The translations under genes were made by a program, and so were the position numbers. Positions 14,474-22,081 of a stretch of 41,722 nt of DNA are shown in pieces. The stretch comes from JAICIG01 sp035532215 (GTDB lineage: Bacteria; Planctomycetota; Planctomycetia; Pirellulales; JAICIG01): assembly GCA_035532215.1 (NCBI GenBank), contig DATKRK010000420.1, positions 1-41,722 of the forward strand. The letters run 5' to 3'. How positions within the stretch are numbered: position 1 is the stretch's first letter; every line of letters starts with the position of its first letter. The notes under the pieces were generated by a model. The model was not told where the DNA came from, ran no database searches, and saw only the letters and a list, made by a program, of their open reading frames with translations.

Positions 14474-16284
14474 AGGCTCGCGCCCCTTACGCCGCGCTCA
14501 CCGTCCGCCGGGCCGAAGACCGCGAAGAAGAACAACGCCCGCTGGAAATGCGGCTGATCGTGCGGTTGCTCGAATACACGCGCCCCTACGCGGCCAAGCG
14601 GAATTGGCTGCTGTGGATGGTCGTGCTGCGATCGATTCAACTGCCCGGGCTGACTTGGCTGACGGCGGCCGTGATCACCGGGCCGGTGCAAAGTCACGAC
14701 GTGCGCGGCGTCGCGCTCGGCGTATTGGCCTTCACGGCGCTGGCCCTTTCGACGCAACTGGTAATGCACTTCCGGCAACGCCTGGCGTTGGAACTCGGCG
14801 AAGCGGTGGTCTACGACTTGCGCAACGACGTCTTCGCCCAGTTGCAGCGGCTGCCGATGAGCTTCTTCAACCAAACGAAGCTCGGCCGGATCATCAGCCG
14901 CATGACCTCCGACGTCGAGAACGTGCGAATCGGCGTGCAAGAGGTGCTGTTCGTCAGCATCGTGCAGCTCGGGCAGATGTTCGTCGCCGCCGGTTTCATG
15001 CTCTGGTACGACCCGGCGTTGTTTCTGGTCGTGCTCGGCGCCGCGCCGCTGCTGTGGGCGATCAACAAGCACTTTCATCGGCGGCTGTCTGGCGCCTTGC
15101 GCGACGTGCAGGAATCGTTCAGCCGCGTGACGGCCACGCTAGCCGAATCAGTCAACGGCGTGCGGGTGACGCAGGGCTTCGTCCGCCAGGCCACGAACGC
15201 CGAATTGTTCGGCGACCTGGTGGCCGACCATTCGCGGTACAACCTGAACGTGACCCGGCTGCAAAGCGTGTTCTTGCCGCTGTTGGACCTGAACAGCCAG
15301 CTTTGTTTCGCCGCGCTGATGCTCGTCGGCGGCTACCGCGTGCTGTACGTCGACGGCGCCGAGTTGGGCAGCCTCGTCGGCTTTCTGCTGATGGCCAACT
15401 TGTTCTTCTCGCCGATCGCCGTGCTCGGCAATCAATACAACCAGGCCCTGACCGCCATGGCCGGCGCCGAGCGCGTCTTCAACCTGCTCGACAGCCGCCC
15501 CGAATGGACCGACTCGCCCGAGGCCCGCGATCTGCCGGCGATCCGTGGCCGGGTCGAATTTCGCAATCTCTCGTTCGGCTACCAGCGAGATCGGCTCGTG
15601 TTGCACGGCATCAACTTCGCTTGCGAACCGGGGCAGACGATCGCCCTGGTCGGCCACACCGGCAGCGGCAAGACGTCGATCACCAACCTGATTGCGAAGT
15701 TTTATCTGCCCGCGAGCGGCGAACTATTGATCGACGGGCAGGAAATCCGCCAAATCGCGTCCGACTCGCTGCACCGCCAGATCGGCATCGTGCTGCAGCA
15801 GAACTTTTTGTTCGGCGGCACGGTGATGGACAACATCCGCTTCGGCCGGCCCGAGGCGAGCGACGCCGAGGTGGTCGAAGCCGTGCGGCGGTTGGAATGC
15901 CTTGACCTGCTCGAAGACGCCCTGCCCCGCGGCTTACAGACGCAAGTCGGCGAGCGCGGCGGCAGCCTGTCGCTCGGCCAACGGCAGTTGGTCTGTTTCG
16001 CCCGGGCGATGCTGGCCGACCCGCGGATCCTGATCCTCGACGAAGCCACCAGCAGCGTCGATACGATCACCGAGGCCCGGCTGCAAACCGCGCTCTTCGC
16101 GCTGCTCAAGGGCCGCACGAGCTTCGTCGTGGCCCATCGCCTGAGCACGATCCGCCACGCCGATCAAGTGCTCGTGCTCGATCAAGGGCGGATCATCGAG
16201 CGCGGCAATCACTTCACACTGTTGGCGGCGGACGGGGCGTATGCCGAACTGTATCGGTCGTTTGCGCGGGCGAGCGCGGCGTAA
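14470..16284 (+). CDS. ABC exporter half-transporter, catalytic partner
   Basis: 604 residues; ATG 14470 overlaps the stop of the first subunit. Membrane domain in the N-terminal ~330 residues (FFNQTKLGRIISRMTSDV). Nucleotide-binding domain: Walker A GHTGSGKTS near 395, Q-loop VLQQNFLF, signature LSLGQRQLVCFARAM near 500, Walker B ILILDEATSSVD near 520 with the catalytic Glu, and switch His in VAHRLST. The signature is LSLGQ rather than LSGGQ. In a heterodimer this altered signature would face the partner's Asp-bearing Walker site, giving one degenerate and one consensus ATP site. A frame extension upstream to 13795 lies in the partner gene and is not used. Confidence 0.93.
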   Translation: MKARAPYAALTVRRAEDREEEQRPLEMRLIVRLLEYTRPYAAKRNWLLWMVVLRSIQLPGLTWLTAAVITGPVQSHDVRGVALGVLAFTALALSTQLVMHFRQRLALELGEAVVYDLRNDVFAQLQRLPMSFFNQTKLGRIISRMTSDVENVRIGVQEVLFVSIVQLGQMFVAAGFMLWYDPALFLVVLGAAPLLWAINKHFHRRLSGALRDVQESFSRVTATLAESVNGVRVTQGFVRQATNAELFGDLVADHSRYNLNVTRLQSVFLPLLDLNSQLCFAALMLVGGYRVLYVDGAELGSLVGFLLMANLFFSPIAVLGNQYNQALTAMAGAERVFNLLDSRPEWTDSPEARDLPAIRGRVEFRNLSFGYQRDRLVLHGINFACEPGQTIALVGHTGSGKTSITNLIAKFYLPASGELLIDGQEIRQIASDSLHRQIGIVLQQNFLFGGTVMDNIRFGRPEASDAEVVEAVRRLECLDLLEDALPRGLQTQVGERGGSLSLGQRQLVCFARAMLADPRILILDEATSSVDTITEARLQTALFALLKGRTSFVVAHRLSTIRHADQVLVLDQGRIIERGNHFTLLAADGAYAELYRSFARASAA

Positions 16285-16289
16285 GACAG

Positions 16290-16411
16290 CCAAAATCCCT
16301 GACAGCTAAACTGGCGGTTCGGCAAGGACGCTTTCGAGTTCGTTGAGCACGCCCAATTCCTTTGCCCAGCAGCTGCGTGAAGTCTTCAAGGGCTTTCGAG
16401 ATTTCTCTCAT
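16290..16411 (-). pseudogene. Probable decayed partner gene of the 71-residue protein
   Basis: An ATG at 16411 overlaps the stop of the upstream small gene (ATGA), which suggests a translationally coupled partner. The reading begins MREISKALEDFTQLLGK and then loses sense; dropping one base near 16360 would restore a coding-like stretch (LGVLNELESVLAEPP) followed by a stop. I suspect a truncated, frameshifted remnant of a nucleotidyltransferase-like protein that I recall following such genes in planctomycetes. This is inference; the remnant is too short for a firm assignment. Confidence 0.35.
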
Positions 16412-16623
16412 GGCGGCCGCTTCACGGTCCGGGCGATGCCCTCCAGCATCCGCCGGTTGCGCTCGTCGTGTTGGCGATTGAGCAACTCGAACCGCCGATC
16501 GACCTGCTCGGGCGTCCCCTTGAGCAAATAAGGAAGCGCCGCGTCGCTCATTTCCAAAGCGAGCTTCAACCGCTCGGCGGTCGTCATCCGGCGGTACATT
16601 TCCAACGTTTCGCGGCTTAGCAT
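16408..16623 (-). CDS. Small conserved protein, possible antitoxin-type partner
   Basis: 71 residues: it starts MLSRETLEMYRRMTTAERL, followed by LKLALEMSDAALPYLLKG, TPEQVDRRFELLNRQHDERN and RRMLEGIARTVKRPP. The composition is strongly helical and charged. I recognise the MYRxMTxxERLxLxLEM ... EQVDRRFELL pattern from planctomycete small proteins that often precede a nucleotidyltransferase-like gene with a short overlap. It has no signal peptide or cysteines. The next reading frame on the same strand overlaps it by ATGA but appears broken. It is convergent with the ABC exporter genes. Function unknown; a toxin-antitoxin role is a guess. Confidence 0.65.
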   Translation of the reverse strand: MLSRETLEMYRRMTTAERLKLALEMSDAALPYLLKGTPEQVDRRFELLNRQHDERNRRMLEGIARTVKRPP

Positions 16624-16703
16624 GGCATTACCCTGGACCTACTTTCCCTCAATTCTGGCTTACGGCCGGCAAGGCGGCAAGCGCGAAGCCGCCCCCTTCG
16701 GTC

Positions 16704-17114
16704 TTGGACTTGGGACGGCGCTCGGGTCGGTTTCCACCGGAGCCCTATCCGCCAGCCAAGCAGATTGATTTTAACAAGGCCTACAGAGACCCCGCGCCAA
16801 AAAACCAGGCGAACCCCTTGTCGCGAGACAATCTGCACGAGATGATCGACTGCACAAACGCGTGGGCCAAGAAGCACGGCAAACAGGTCGAGCTGCCGGA
16901 GATTCAGCGGGCGCTGAATCGCCAGGCGTCGGCGCCCAATAGGCGATCGTCGCGCCGGCGGAGTTCGCTCCGCAGCCGCGGTGGCCGAATCGATTTTCGA
17001 TATCCCGCCGGATCGGCCGCCCGATCCATTCCCTCGTCTCGTTGTTCCCGCTACCAGGAATCGCCATGCTACGCACCACAGCGACCCGGCCGATTTTGTA
17101 CTTCGTCTTGCTGA
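16704..17114 (+). CDS. Unrecognised open frame, possible gene fragment
   Basis: An open frame from TTG 16704. Only the stretch about 16740-16945 reads like a protein (YPPAKQIDFNKAYRDPAP, then NLHEMIDCTNAWAKKHGKQV and ELPEIQRALNRQ) with sensible codon use. The end becomes Arg/Ser-rich and overlaps the start of the next gene, as expected for non-coding read-through. I do not recognise any family. It may be the tail of a gene disrupted here, and it accounts for most of the gap 16624-17065. Confidence 0.25.
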   Translation: MDLGRRSGRFPPEPYPPAKQIDFNKAYRDPAPKNQANPLSRDNLHEMIDCTNAWAKKHGKQVELPEIQRALNRQASAPNRRSSRRRSSLRSRGGRIDFRYPAGSAARSIPSSRCSRYQESPCYAPQRPGRFCTSSC

Positions 17115-18736
17115 TGGCTTGTTTCTGTCCGCCGCTTCAAGCTCAAGCGCCTGGCCTGCTGGGGGTCGACACCCCCACGCCTTCGCGAATGCCGCTGTTG
17201 ATGCCCGACGACTTCAGCGAGCTGAAGCTGGTCGCCTGGCGCGTGGAGCGCGGAGAACTCGATCCGCAAAATCCGCTGATCGAGGGCGAGATGCCGTGGG
17301 ACGCCGGCGGCGCGGGCATTCACGGCTCGGTGTTCAAGGATCCGCTCGATTCGCGGTGGAAGGCGTATCTGGTTTGCACGCCGGCCGAGTTCGCGCCCAT
17401 GAGCAAGGCGGAGCCTTGGAAATCGGACAACGCCGCCTATCGGCGGCTGTGCCTGTTCGAGAGCAACGACGGCGTCCACTGGACGAGGCCGGAGTTGTCG
17501 AACGAATCCATCGGCGAACACGCCAAGACCAACGCCCTGTTCGACCTCAGTCAAGGCGTCTCCGCCTACCCTTCCGTGTTCGTCGATCCGGAAAACCGCG
17601 AGTGGCCCTACGCGATGATTGCGCTGCGCGAGTACCAGGGATCGAAGGCGCACGGAAAACCACCCCAAGGAAACGGATACTACCGCTATCGTTCGAAGGA
17701 TGGCAAGAAGTGGGAGCCGCTGGGCAAAGTTCAAGGCTCGATGAACAAGTGGGACCTGGCCTTTTTCTATCGCCAGCCCGAGGGCGGACAAGTCTGCTAC
17801 TACCGTGCCACAGGCCCCCGTCAAGCGACCGATCACCTTCCGCCCTACGAAGACACTCCCCGACGCAGCATTTTTCGCTCGACGAGCCGCGACGGAAAGG
17901 CATGGCTCGAGGATCCCGATCCCACGACGGCGATCACGGCCGACGAACTCGATCACCGCGACACGCAGTACCAGGAATTGGTTCCGCTGAAAGTCGCGGG
18001 CGGTTATCTGGCGATGGTCACGATGTATCATCCGCTTTCGCAGACGCTCGACCTGCGGATGGCCGCCTCTCGCGACGGCCGGCATTGGTGGTTTCCCGAC
18101 CGCGTGGCGTGCCTCGATAACGCTCCTTTGGGCGATTACGGCGGGGGCATGATCTGGCAGAGTCAGAACCTGATCGTCGAGGACAAAACGCTGTACGTCT
18201 ATTATGGCGCCACGGAGGGGGCGCACCGTCAAATGGCGGACAGCCGCATCCCTTCGAAACGCATCAATGCGATGGAGACGATCGCCGATAAGTTCACATA
18301 CTTTCTGCCGTTCAATGCGGCGCTGTGCCGGGCCGCTTGGCGCGTCGATCGGATGTATGCGCTGGCTTCTTCGGCCGGCGGGCCGTCGATCGGCGAGGCG
18401 GTGACGACCGCCAAAGACTTAAGCGGGAAGGAATTGTGGGTCGATCTCCGCACTCGTCCGGCGAAGAAAGCGTCCAAGCCCGGCTTTCATGAGGGCTATC
18501 TGCAAGTCGAACTGCTCGACAAGGACGGCAAGCCGCTCGCTAGTTTTTCGCGGGCCGACTGCGCGCCTTCGAAGGGCGATCGCGAGGCGGTGCAGGTGAA
18601 ATGGACGGGCGGCGGCGCCGCGCCTCCCAATGCGAGGCAGGCGAAGTTCTATCTGATGCGAGCCTTTCTCTACGGTTTCGAGTTTCGCGACGCCCGGCAG
18701 AATGCCCCACTGCCGAAGGGGCCGGCCGTGCCGTAG
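17066..18736 (+). CDS. Secreted beta-propeller-like protein, possible glycoside hydrolase
   Basis: 556 residues from ATG 17066, with AGGA about seven bases upstream (TTG 17042 is less likely). Signal peptide ILYFVLLMACFCPPLQAQA. The mature protein has repeated phrases typical of five-bladed propeller glycosidases and sialidase-like proteins: HGSVFKDPLDSRWKAYLV, LFESNDGVHWTRPEL, YPSVFVDPENREWPYAMI, YYRYRSKDGKKWEPLG, RSTSRDGKAWLEDPD, MAASRDGRHWWFPD and NLIVEDKTLYVYYGATEGAH. The blades end in a S-x-DG-x-x-W pattern. The C-terminal ~130 residues (LWVDLRTRP...GFHEGYLQVELLDKDGKPL) look like a separate beta domain. Probably extracellular and acting on polysaccharide; no catalytic residues can be assigned with confidence. 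It stands as a single gene. Confidence 0.7.
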   Translation: MLRTTATRPILYFVLLMACFCPPLQAQAPGLLGVDTPTPSRMPLLMPDDFSELKLVAWRVERGELDPQNPLIEGEMPWDAGGAGIHGSVFKDPLDSRWKAYLVCTPAEFAPMSKAEPWKSDNAAYRRLCLFESNDGVHWTRPELSNESIGEHAKTNALFDLSQGVSAYPSVFVDPENREWPYAMIALREYQGSKAHGKPPQGNGYYRYRSKDGKKWEPLGKVQGSMNKWDLAFFYRQPEGGQVCYYRATGPRQATDHLPPYEDTPRRSIFRSTSRDGKAWLEDPDPTTAITADELDHRDTQYQELVPLKVAGGYLAMVTMYHPLSQTLDLRMAASRDGRHWWFPDRVACLDNAPLGDYGGGMIWQSQNLIVEDKTLYVYYGATEGAHRQMADSRIPSKRINAMETIADKFTYFLPFNAALCRAAWRVDRMYALASSAGGPSIGEAVTTAKDLSGKELWVDLRTRPAKKASKPGFHEGYLQVELLDKDGKPLASFSRADCAPSKGDREAVQVKWTGGGAAPPNARQAKFYLMRAFLYGFEFRDARQNAPLPKGPAVP

Positions 18737-18820
18737 CCGCTCGAACTGCCGCCGTATGCATGGCCATCTATAGTATCGCGATCGCTCCCCTGCCCTGCCC
18801 CGTTGCCCAACGCCCGCGCC

Positions 18821-20050
18821 ATGAGCTTGTTGCCCGAAGAATCGCCTGAACAGATCCTTTCCGTCTATGAACTCACCAGCCAGATCAAGGACCTGCTGGA
18901 AGGCAATTTCCAGCAAGTCTGGGTCAGCGGCGAGATTTCGAATTTTTCGCGGCCGCAGTCGGGCCACTGCTACCTCACGCTCAAGGACGACCGGGCCCAG
19001 ATTCGGGCGGTGCTGTGGCGCACCGTCGCCAGCCGGCTGCGGTTCGAGTTGGAAGACGGCCTGGACGTGATCTGCCAAGGCTCGCTCGACGTCTACGCGC
19101 CGCGAGGCTCTTATCAACTGGTCATTCGGCAGATCGAACCCAAGGGAATCGGCGCCTTGGAGCTGGCGCTGCGAAAGCTCAAGGAAAAGTTGGCCGCCGA
19201 AGGCTTGTTCGACACGGCCCGCAAACGCCCCCTGCCCCGCTTTCCGCGCCGCATCGCGTTCGTCACCAGCCCGACGGGCGCCGCGATCCGCGATTTTTTG
19301 GAAGTCCTGCGGCGGCGTTGGCGCGGCGCCGACGTGCTGGTCGTGCCGGTCCGCGTGCAAGGCGAAGGCGCGGCGCAGGAGATCGCGGCGGCCATCGCCG
19401 CGGTCAATCGCTTCGCCGTGCCGGTCGATTGCCTGGTGGTCGGCCGCGGCGGCGGCAGCCTGGAGGATCTGTGGGCTTTCAACGAAGAAGCGGTCGTGCG
19501 GGCGATTCATGCTTCGCGGATTCCGGTCGTTTCGGCCGTGGGGCACGAGATCGACGTCACTCTGGCCGATCTGGTCGCCGACGTCCGTGCGCTCACGCCC
19601 AGCGAAGCGGCGGAACTGGTCGTACCGGCGGCCGAAGAAATCGCTTCCGCTCTGCGCAGTCACCAGCAGCGGCTCTTAACCGCCCTGCTCCGTCGCGCCC
19701 TGCTGGGCCGGGCTCGGCTCGATCAACTCGCCGCTCATCGCGCGTTCCGCAAGCCATTCGAGTTGGTCCACGACGCAGCGAGGCGGCTCGATGAACTTTC
19801 GGTTCGCTCGAACCGCGCCGTGCGGCAGCGATTGATCGCCGCGCGACGGCAGTTGGACGCCACGGCCAATCAGCTCGAATCGCTCAGTCCGCTGGGCGTG
19901 CTGGGCCGCGGCTACAGCCTCACCCAGCGCTTGAGCGACGGCCGGCTGGTGCGCGACGCCGCCGAGTTGAACGTCGGCGACGAGATCAGCACCCGTTTCG
20001 CCCGCGGCCAGGCGGTCAGCCGGGTCGAAAGGCTGAAGGAAGGCCGGTAA
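18821..20050 (+). CDS. xseA: Exodeoxyribonuclease VII large subunit
   Basis: 409 residues from ATG 18821 (an in-frame TTG lies at 18803). Catalytic subunit of exonuclease VII, which degrades single-stranded DNA to oligonucleotides in the cytoplasm. N-terminal OB-fold: VSGEISNFSRPQSGHCYLTLKD...IRAVLWR. The catalytic domain has RIAFVTSPTGAAIRD, GRGGGSLEDLWAFNEE near 207 and AVGHEIDVTLADLVAD near 239. The C-terminal part is a long helix ending in LGRGYSLTQ and the small beta cap. The partner xseB lies 630 bp downstream, separated by a repeat and a gene on the other strand. A CCCCTGCCCTGCCCC motif stands just before the start. Confidence 0.95.
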   Translation: MSLLPEESPEQILSVYELTSQIKDLLEGNFQQVWVSGEISNFSRPQSGHCYLTLKDDRAQIRAVLWRTVASRLRFELEDGLDVICQGSLDVYAPRGSYQLVIRQIEPKGIGALELALRKLKEKLAAEGLFDTARKRPLPRFPRRIAFVTSPTGAAIRDFLEVLRRRWRGADVLVVPVRVQGEGAAQEIAAAIAAVNRFAVPVDCLVVGRGGGSLEDLWAFNEEAVVRAIHASRIPVVSAVGHEIDVTLADLVADVRALTPSEAAELVVPAAEEIASALRSHQQRLLTALLRRALLGRARLDQLAAHRAFRKPFELVHDAARRLDELSVRSNRAVRQRLIAARRQLDATANQLESLSPLGVLGRGYSLTQRLSDGRLVRDAAELNVGDEISTRFARGQAVSRVERLKEGR

Positions 20051-20090
20051 ACAACACTTGTCGAGCCCAGCGCCTGGCGAGCCGCAGCCT

Positions 20091-20173
20091 GGCGAGCCGG
20101 AGGCGTCAGCCTCCGGGTTTTTAGGCGCCACGGTAACGCTCGATAACCCGGTGGCTGACGCCTCCGGCTCGCC
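20091..20173. repeat. GGCGAGC/GTCA hairpins, inverted pair
   Basis: Two facing hairpins: 20091-20120 (GGCGAGC, stem CCGGAGGC, loop GTCA, stem GCCTCCGG) and 20145-20173 (reverse orientation, one stem arm altered to GGTGGC). Additional half units with GGCGAGCC lie at about 20064-20090. It fills the gap between the convergent ends of xseA and the zinc-ribbon gene and ends 4 nt from the latter's stop, so it could act as a bidirectional RNA-end structure. Confidence 0.85.
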
Positions 20174-20176
20174 TCA

Positions 20177-20464
20177 TTAGCCCAGCGCCGGAATGAATCG
20201 CACCCAGTAAAAGATCATCCCGATCACGGCGACGACCCCGATGATCGCCAAGGCGAGGTACCAGATCGGCTTGCCCGCCAACGCCGACGTGGAATGCGTC
20301 ACGTATTCGCCGCAGTAGGGGCACGCTTCGGCCTCCTCGTAAATCAGCTTGCCGCACGCCGGGCACGGGAGCAGTTCCAACTCGTCGTCGTCGCGATCGT
20401 CGGGCTCGGGCGCCTCCCAATCGTCGTCGAAGTCGTCGTCTTCGAAATCTTCGTCTCGATCCAT
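20177..20464 (-). CDS. Zinc-ribbon membrane protein
   Basis: 95 residues from ATG 20464; an in-frame upstream ATG would add 30 residues of arginine-rich sequence and is not favoured. Residues 1-31 are extremely acidic (DEDFEDDDFDDDWEAPEPDD). A four-cysteine zinc ribbon follows: C34-P-A-C37 and C48-P-Y-C51. One transmembrane helix covers about 67-88 (IWYLALAIIGVVAVIGMIFYWV). So a single-span membrane protein with a cytoplasmic metal-binding head is likely. Function unknown. It is transcribed against xseA and xseB and lies between them. Confidence 0.8.
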   Translation of the reverse strand: MDRDEDFEDDDFDDDWEAPEPDDRDDDELELLPCPACGKLIYEEAEACPYCGEYVTHSTSALAGKPIWYLALAIIGVVAVIGMIFYWVRFIPALG

Positions 20465-20682
20465 GCTGGCTCGCCCGCGTGAAAAGGCCGCCTGCCGCGT
20501 GCGCCCATTCGCCCGCCAAAGCCTTTGCGTGACTGGCCGAAGGGCGAAAGACAAATCGGCTTCGAAGCGTTACATTAACGTTCTGTACGCAAACCCGCGC
20601 GTCGCAAGCCCCCTCGGGCGCAGCGGCGTGGCTGGCAATCCTCGAACGCCGCCGGTTCGTTTTCGTCGGAGCCCTGAAAAAC

Positions 20683-21084
20683 TTGACTGACCCGACTAAC
20701 CCTCGCGAGCCCGATTGTCCGCCCAGCTTCGAGCAGGCGCTGGTGCAATTGGAGCAGATCGTCCGCCAATTGGAAGACGGCGAAATCGGTCTGGCCGAGT
20801 CGCTGTCGCACTATGAACAGGGCGTCAAGCTGCTCAAACAATGCTATGGTTTGCTCGAACGCGCCGAGCGGCGGATCGAACTCGTCAGCGGCATCGACGC
20901 CGAGGGCCATCCGATCGCCGAGCCGTTCGACGACGAATCGACGCTAGCATTGGAAGCAAAATCGCAGCCGCGAACTCGGCGGCGTAATAAACGGACCGAA
21001 ACTGCTCAAAAGGGGGGAGTTTCGCCGCCCTCACAGCTCCCTGAGGACGAGAACGACATAGACACTCTGGGGAGTCTGTTTTAG
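20683..21084 (+). CDS. xseB: Exodeoxyribonuclease VII small subunit
   Basis: 133 residues from a TTG start; no ATG or GTG stands in the right place. The typical small-subunit core is residues ~14-75: SFEQALVQLEQIVRQLEDGE, then IGLAESLSHYEQGVKLLKQC and LLERAERRIELV, a two-helix protein that binds the large subunit. The family is usually about 80 residues, so the charged tail (AKSQPRTRRRNKRTETAQKG, then PEDENDIDTLGSLF) is an extension, commonly seen in planctomycete members. ispA follows after about 70 bp and dxs after that, as in many bacteria. Confidence 0.92.
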   Translation: MTDPTNPREPDCPPSFEQALVQLEQIVRQLEDGEIGLAESLSHYEQGVKLLKQCYGLLERAERRIELVSGIDAEGHPIAEPFDDESTLALEAKSQPRTRRRNKRTETAQKGGVSPPSQLPEDENDIDTLGSLF

Positions 21085-21151
21085 AATAGGTGGTCGCTTG
21101 CCTCACGGCGGGGTAGGTTCTCGCACAGCGGCTGAGAAGTTTGCAAGATCG

Positions 21152-22081
21152 ATGTCACGAAGTTCCGCCACCTCTTTCGAGCACTATGCGCTCGAGATGC
21201 GTTCGCAGATCGAAGAGGCGTTGCTACGCTACTGTCAGACCGAGCCCGGTTGCCCCGAGCAGCTTGGCGAGGCCATGCGTTACAGCCTGCTGGCGCCCGC
21301 CAAACGTCTGCGTCCCTTGCTGGTGTTAATGGCGGCCGAGGCTTGCGGTGGTACGGTAGAGGCCGCCCTGCCAGCCGCGTGTGCCGTCGAGATGATCCAT
21401 AGCTACTCGTTGATCCACGACGATCTGCCGGCGATGGACGACGACGATCTGCGGCGCGGGCTGCCCACGAACCACAAAGTTTTCGGCGAGGCGACCGCCA
21501 TTTTGGCGGGCGACGCGCTGTTGACGCGAGCCTTCGAGGTGTTAGCGAATGAAATCCGCCCGGCCGAAACGGCGCTGGCCTGCTGCTCTGCCTTGGGCCA
21601 GGCCGCCGGGGCCACGGCGCTGGTGGGCGGCCAGGCTGACGATCTATCGCACGAGCGCGACGCGGAGGAGCGAGCGGCGTACGGCGAATCGAAGGCAGCG
21701 CTCTTGGGCGAGTTGGAATCGATCCACGCCCGCAAGACCGGTGCGCTGTTTTTGGTTTCGCTGCGAATGGGCGCGCTGACCGCCGGCGCCGGCGCCGAGC
21801 CATTGAAGATGTTGGAAGAATACGGCCGCGCGTTGGGTTTGGCCTTTCAGATCGCCGACGATCTGTTGGACGTGGGCGGGAACGAGCAAGCCGTGGGCAA
21901 AAGAGTCGGCAAGGATGCAAATCGAGGCAAATTGACCTTTCCCGGTTTAATGGGCGTGGAAGAAAGCCGTCGCCGGGCCGAGCGATTGATCGCCGAGGCC
22001 TGCGACGCGCTGGCGCCATTGGGGCCGCCCGCCGAGCGATTGGTCATGCTCGCCCGATACGTGGTGGAAAGGGACCGCTGA
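21152..22081 (+). CDS. ispA: Polyprenyl (farnesyl/geranylgeranyl) diphosphate synthase
   Basis: 309 residues from ATG 21152 (an in-frame TTG at 21098 would add 18 residues). It condenses isopentenyl diphosphate with allylic diphosphates to make C15 or C20 products. Visible motifs: AKRLRPLLVL, the first aspartate-rich motif DDLPAMDDDD near residue 90 preceded by YSLIH, TNHKVFGEA, KTGALF, and the second aspartate-rich motif QIADDLLD near 236, with GKDANRGKLTFPG after it. The two extra residues in the first motif and the preceding residues match E. coli-type IspA. The stop overlaps the dxs start (TGATG), showing translational coupling. Chain length cannot be fixed by eye. Confidence 0.93.
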   Translation: MSRSSATSFEHYALEMRSQIEEALLRYCQTEPGCPEQLGEAMRYSLLAPAKRLRPLLVLMAAEACGGTVEAALPAACAVEMIHSYSLIHDDLPAMDDDDLRRGLPTNHKVFGEATAILAGDALLTRAFEVLANEIRPAETALACCSALGQAAGATALVGGQADDLSHERDAEERAAYGESKAALLGELESIHARKTGALFLVSLRMGALTAGAGAEPLKMLEEYGRALGLAFQIADDLLDVGGNEQAVGKRVGKDANRGKLTFPGLMGVEESRRRAERLIAEACDALAPLGPPAERLVMLARYVVERDR

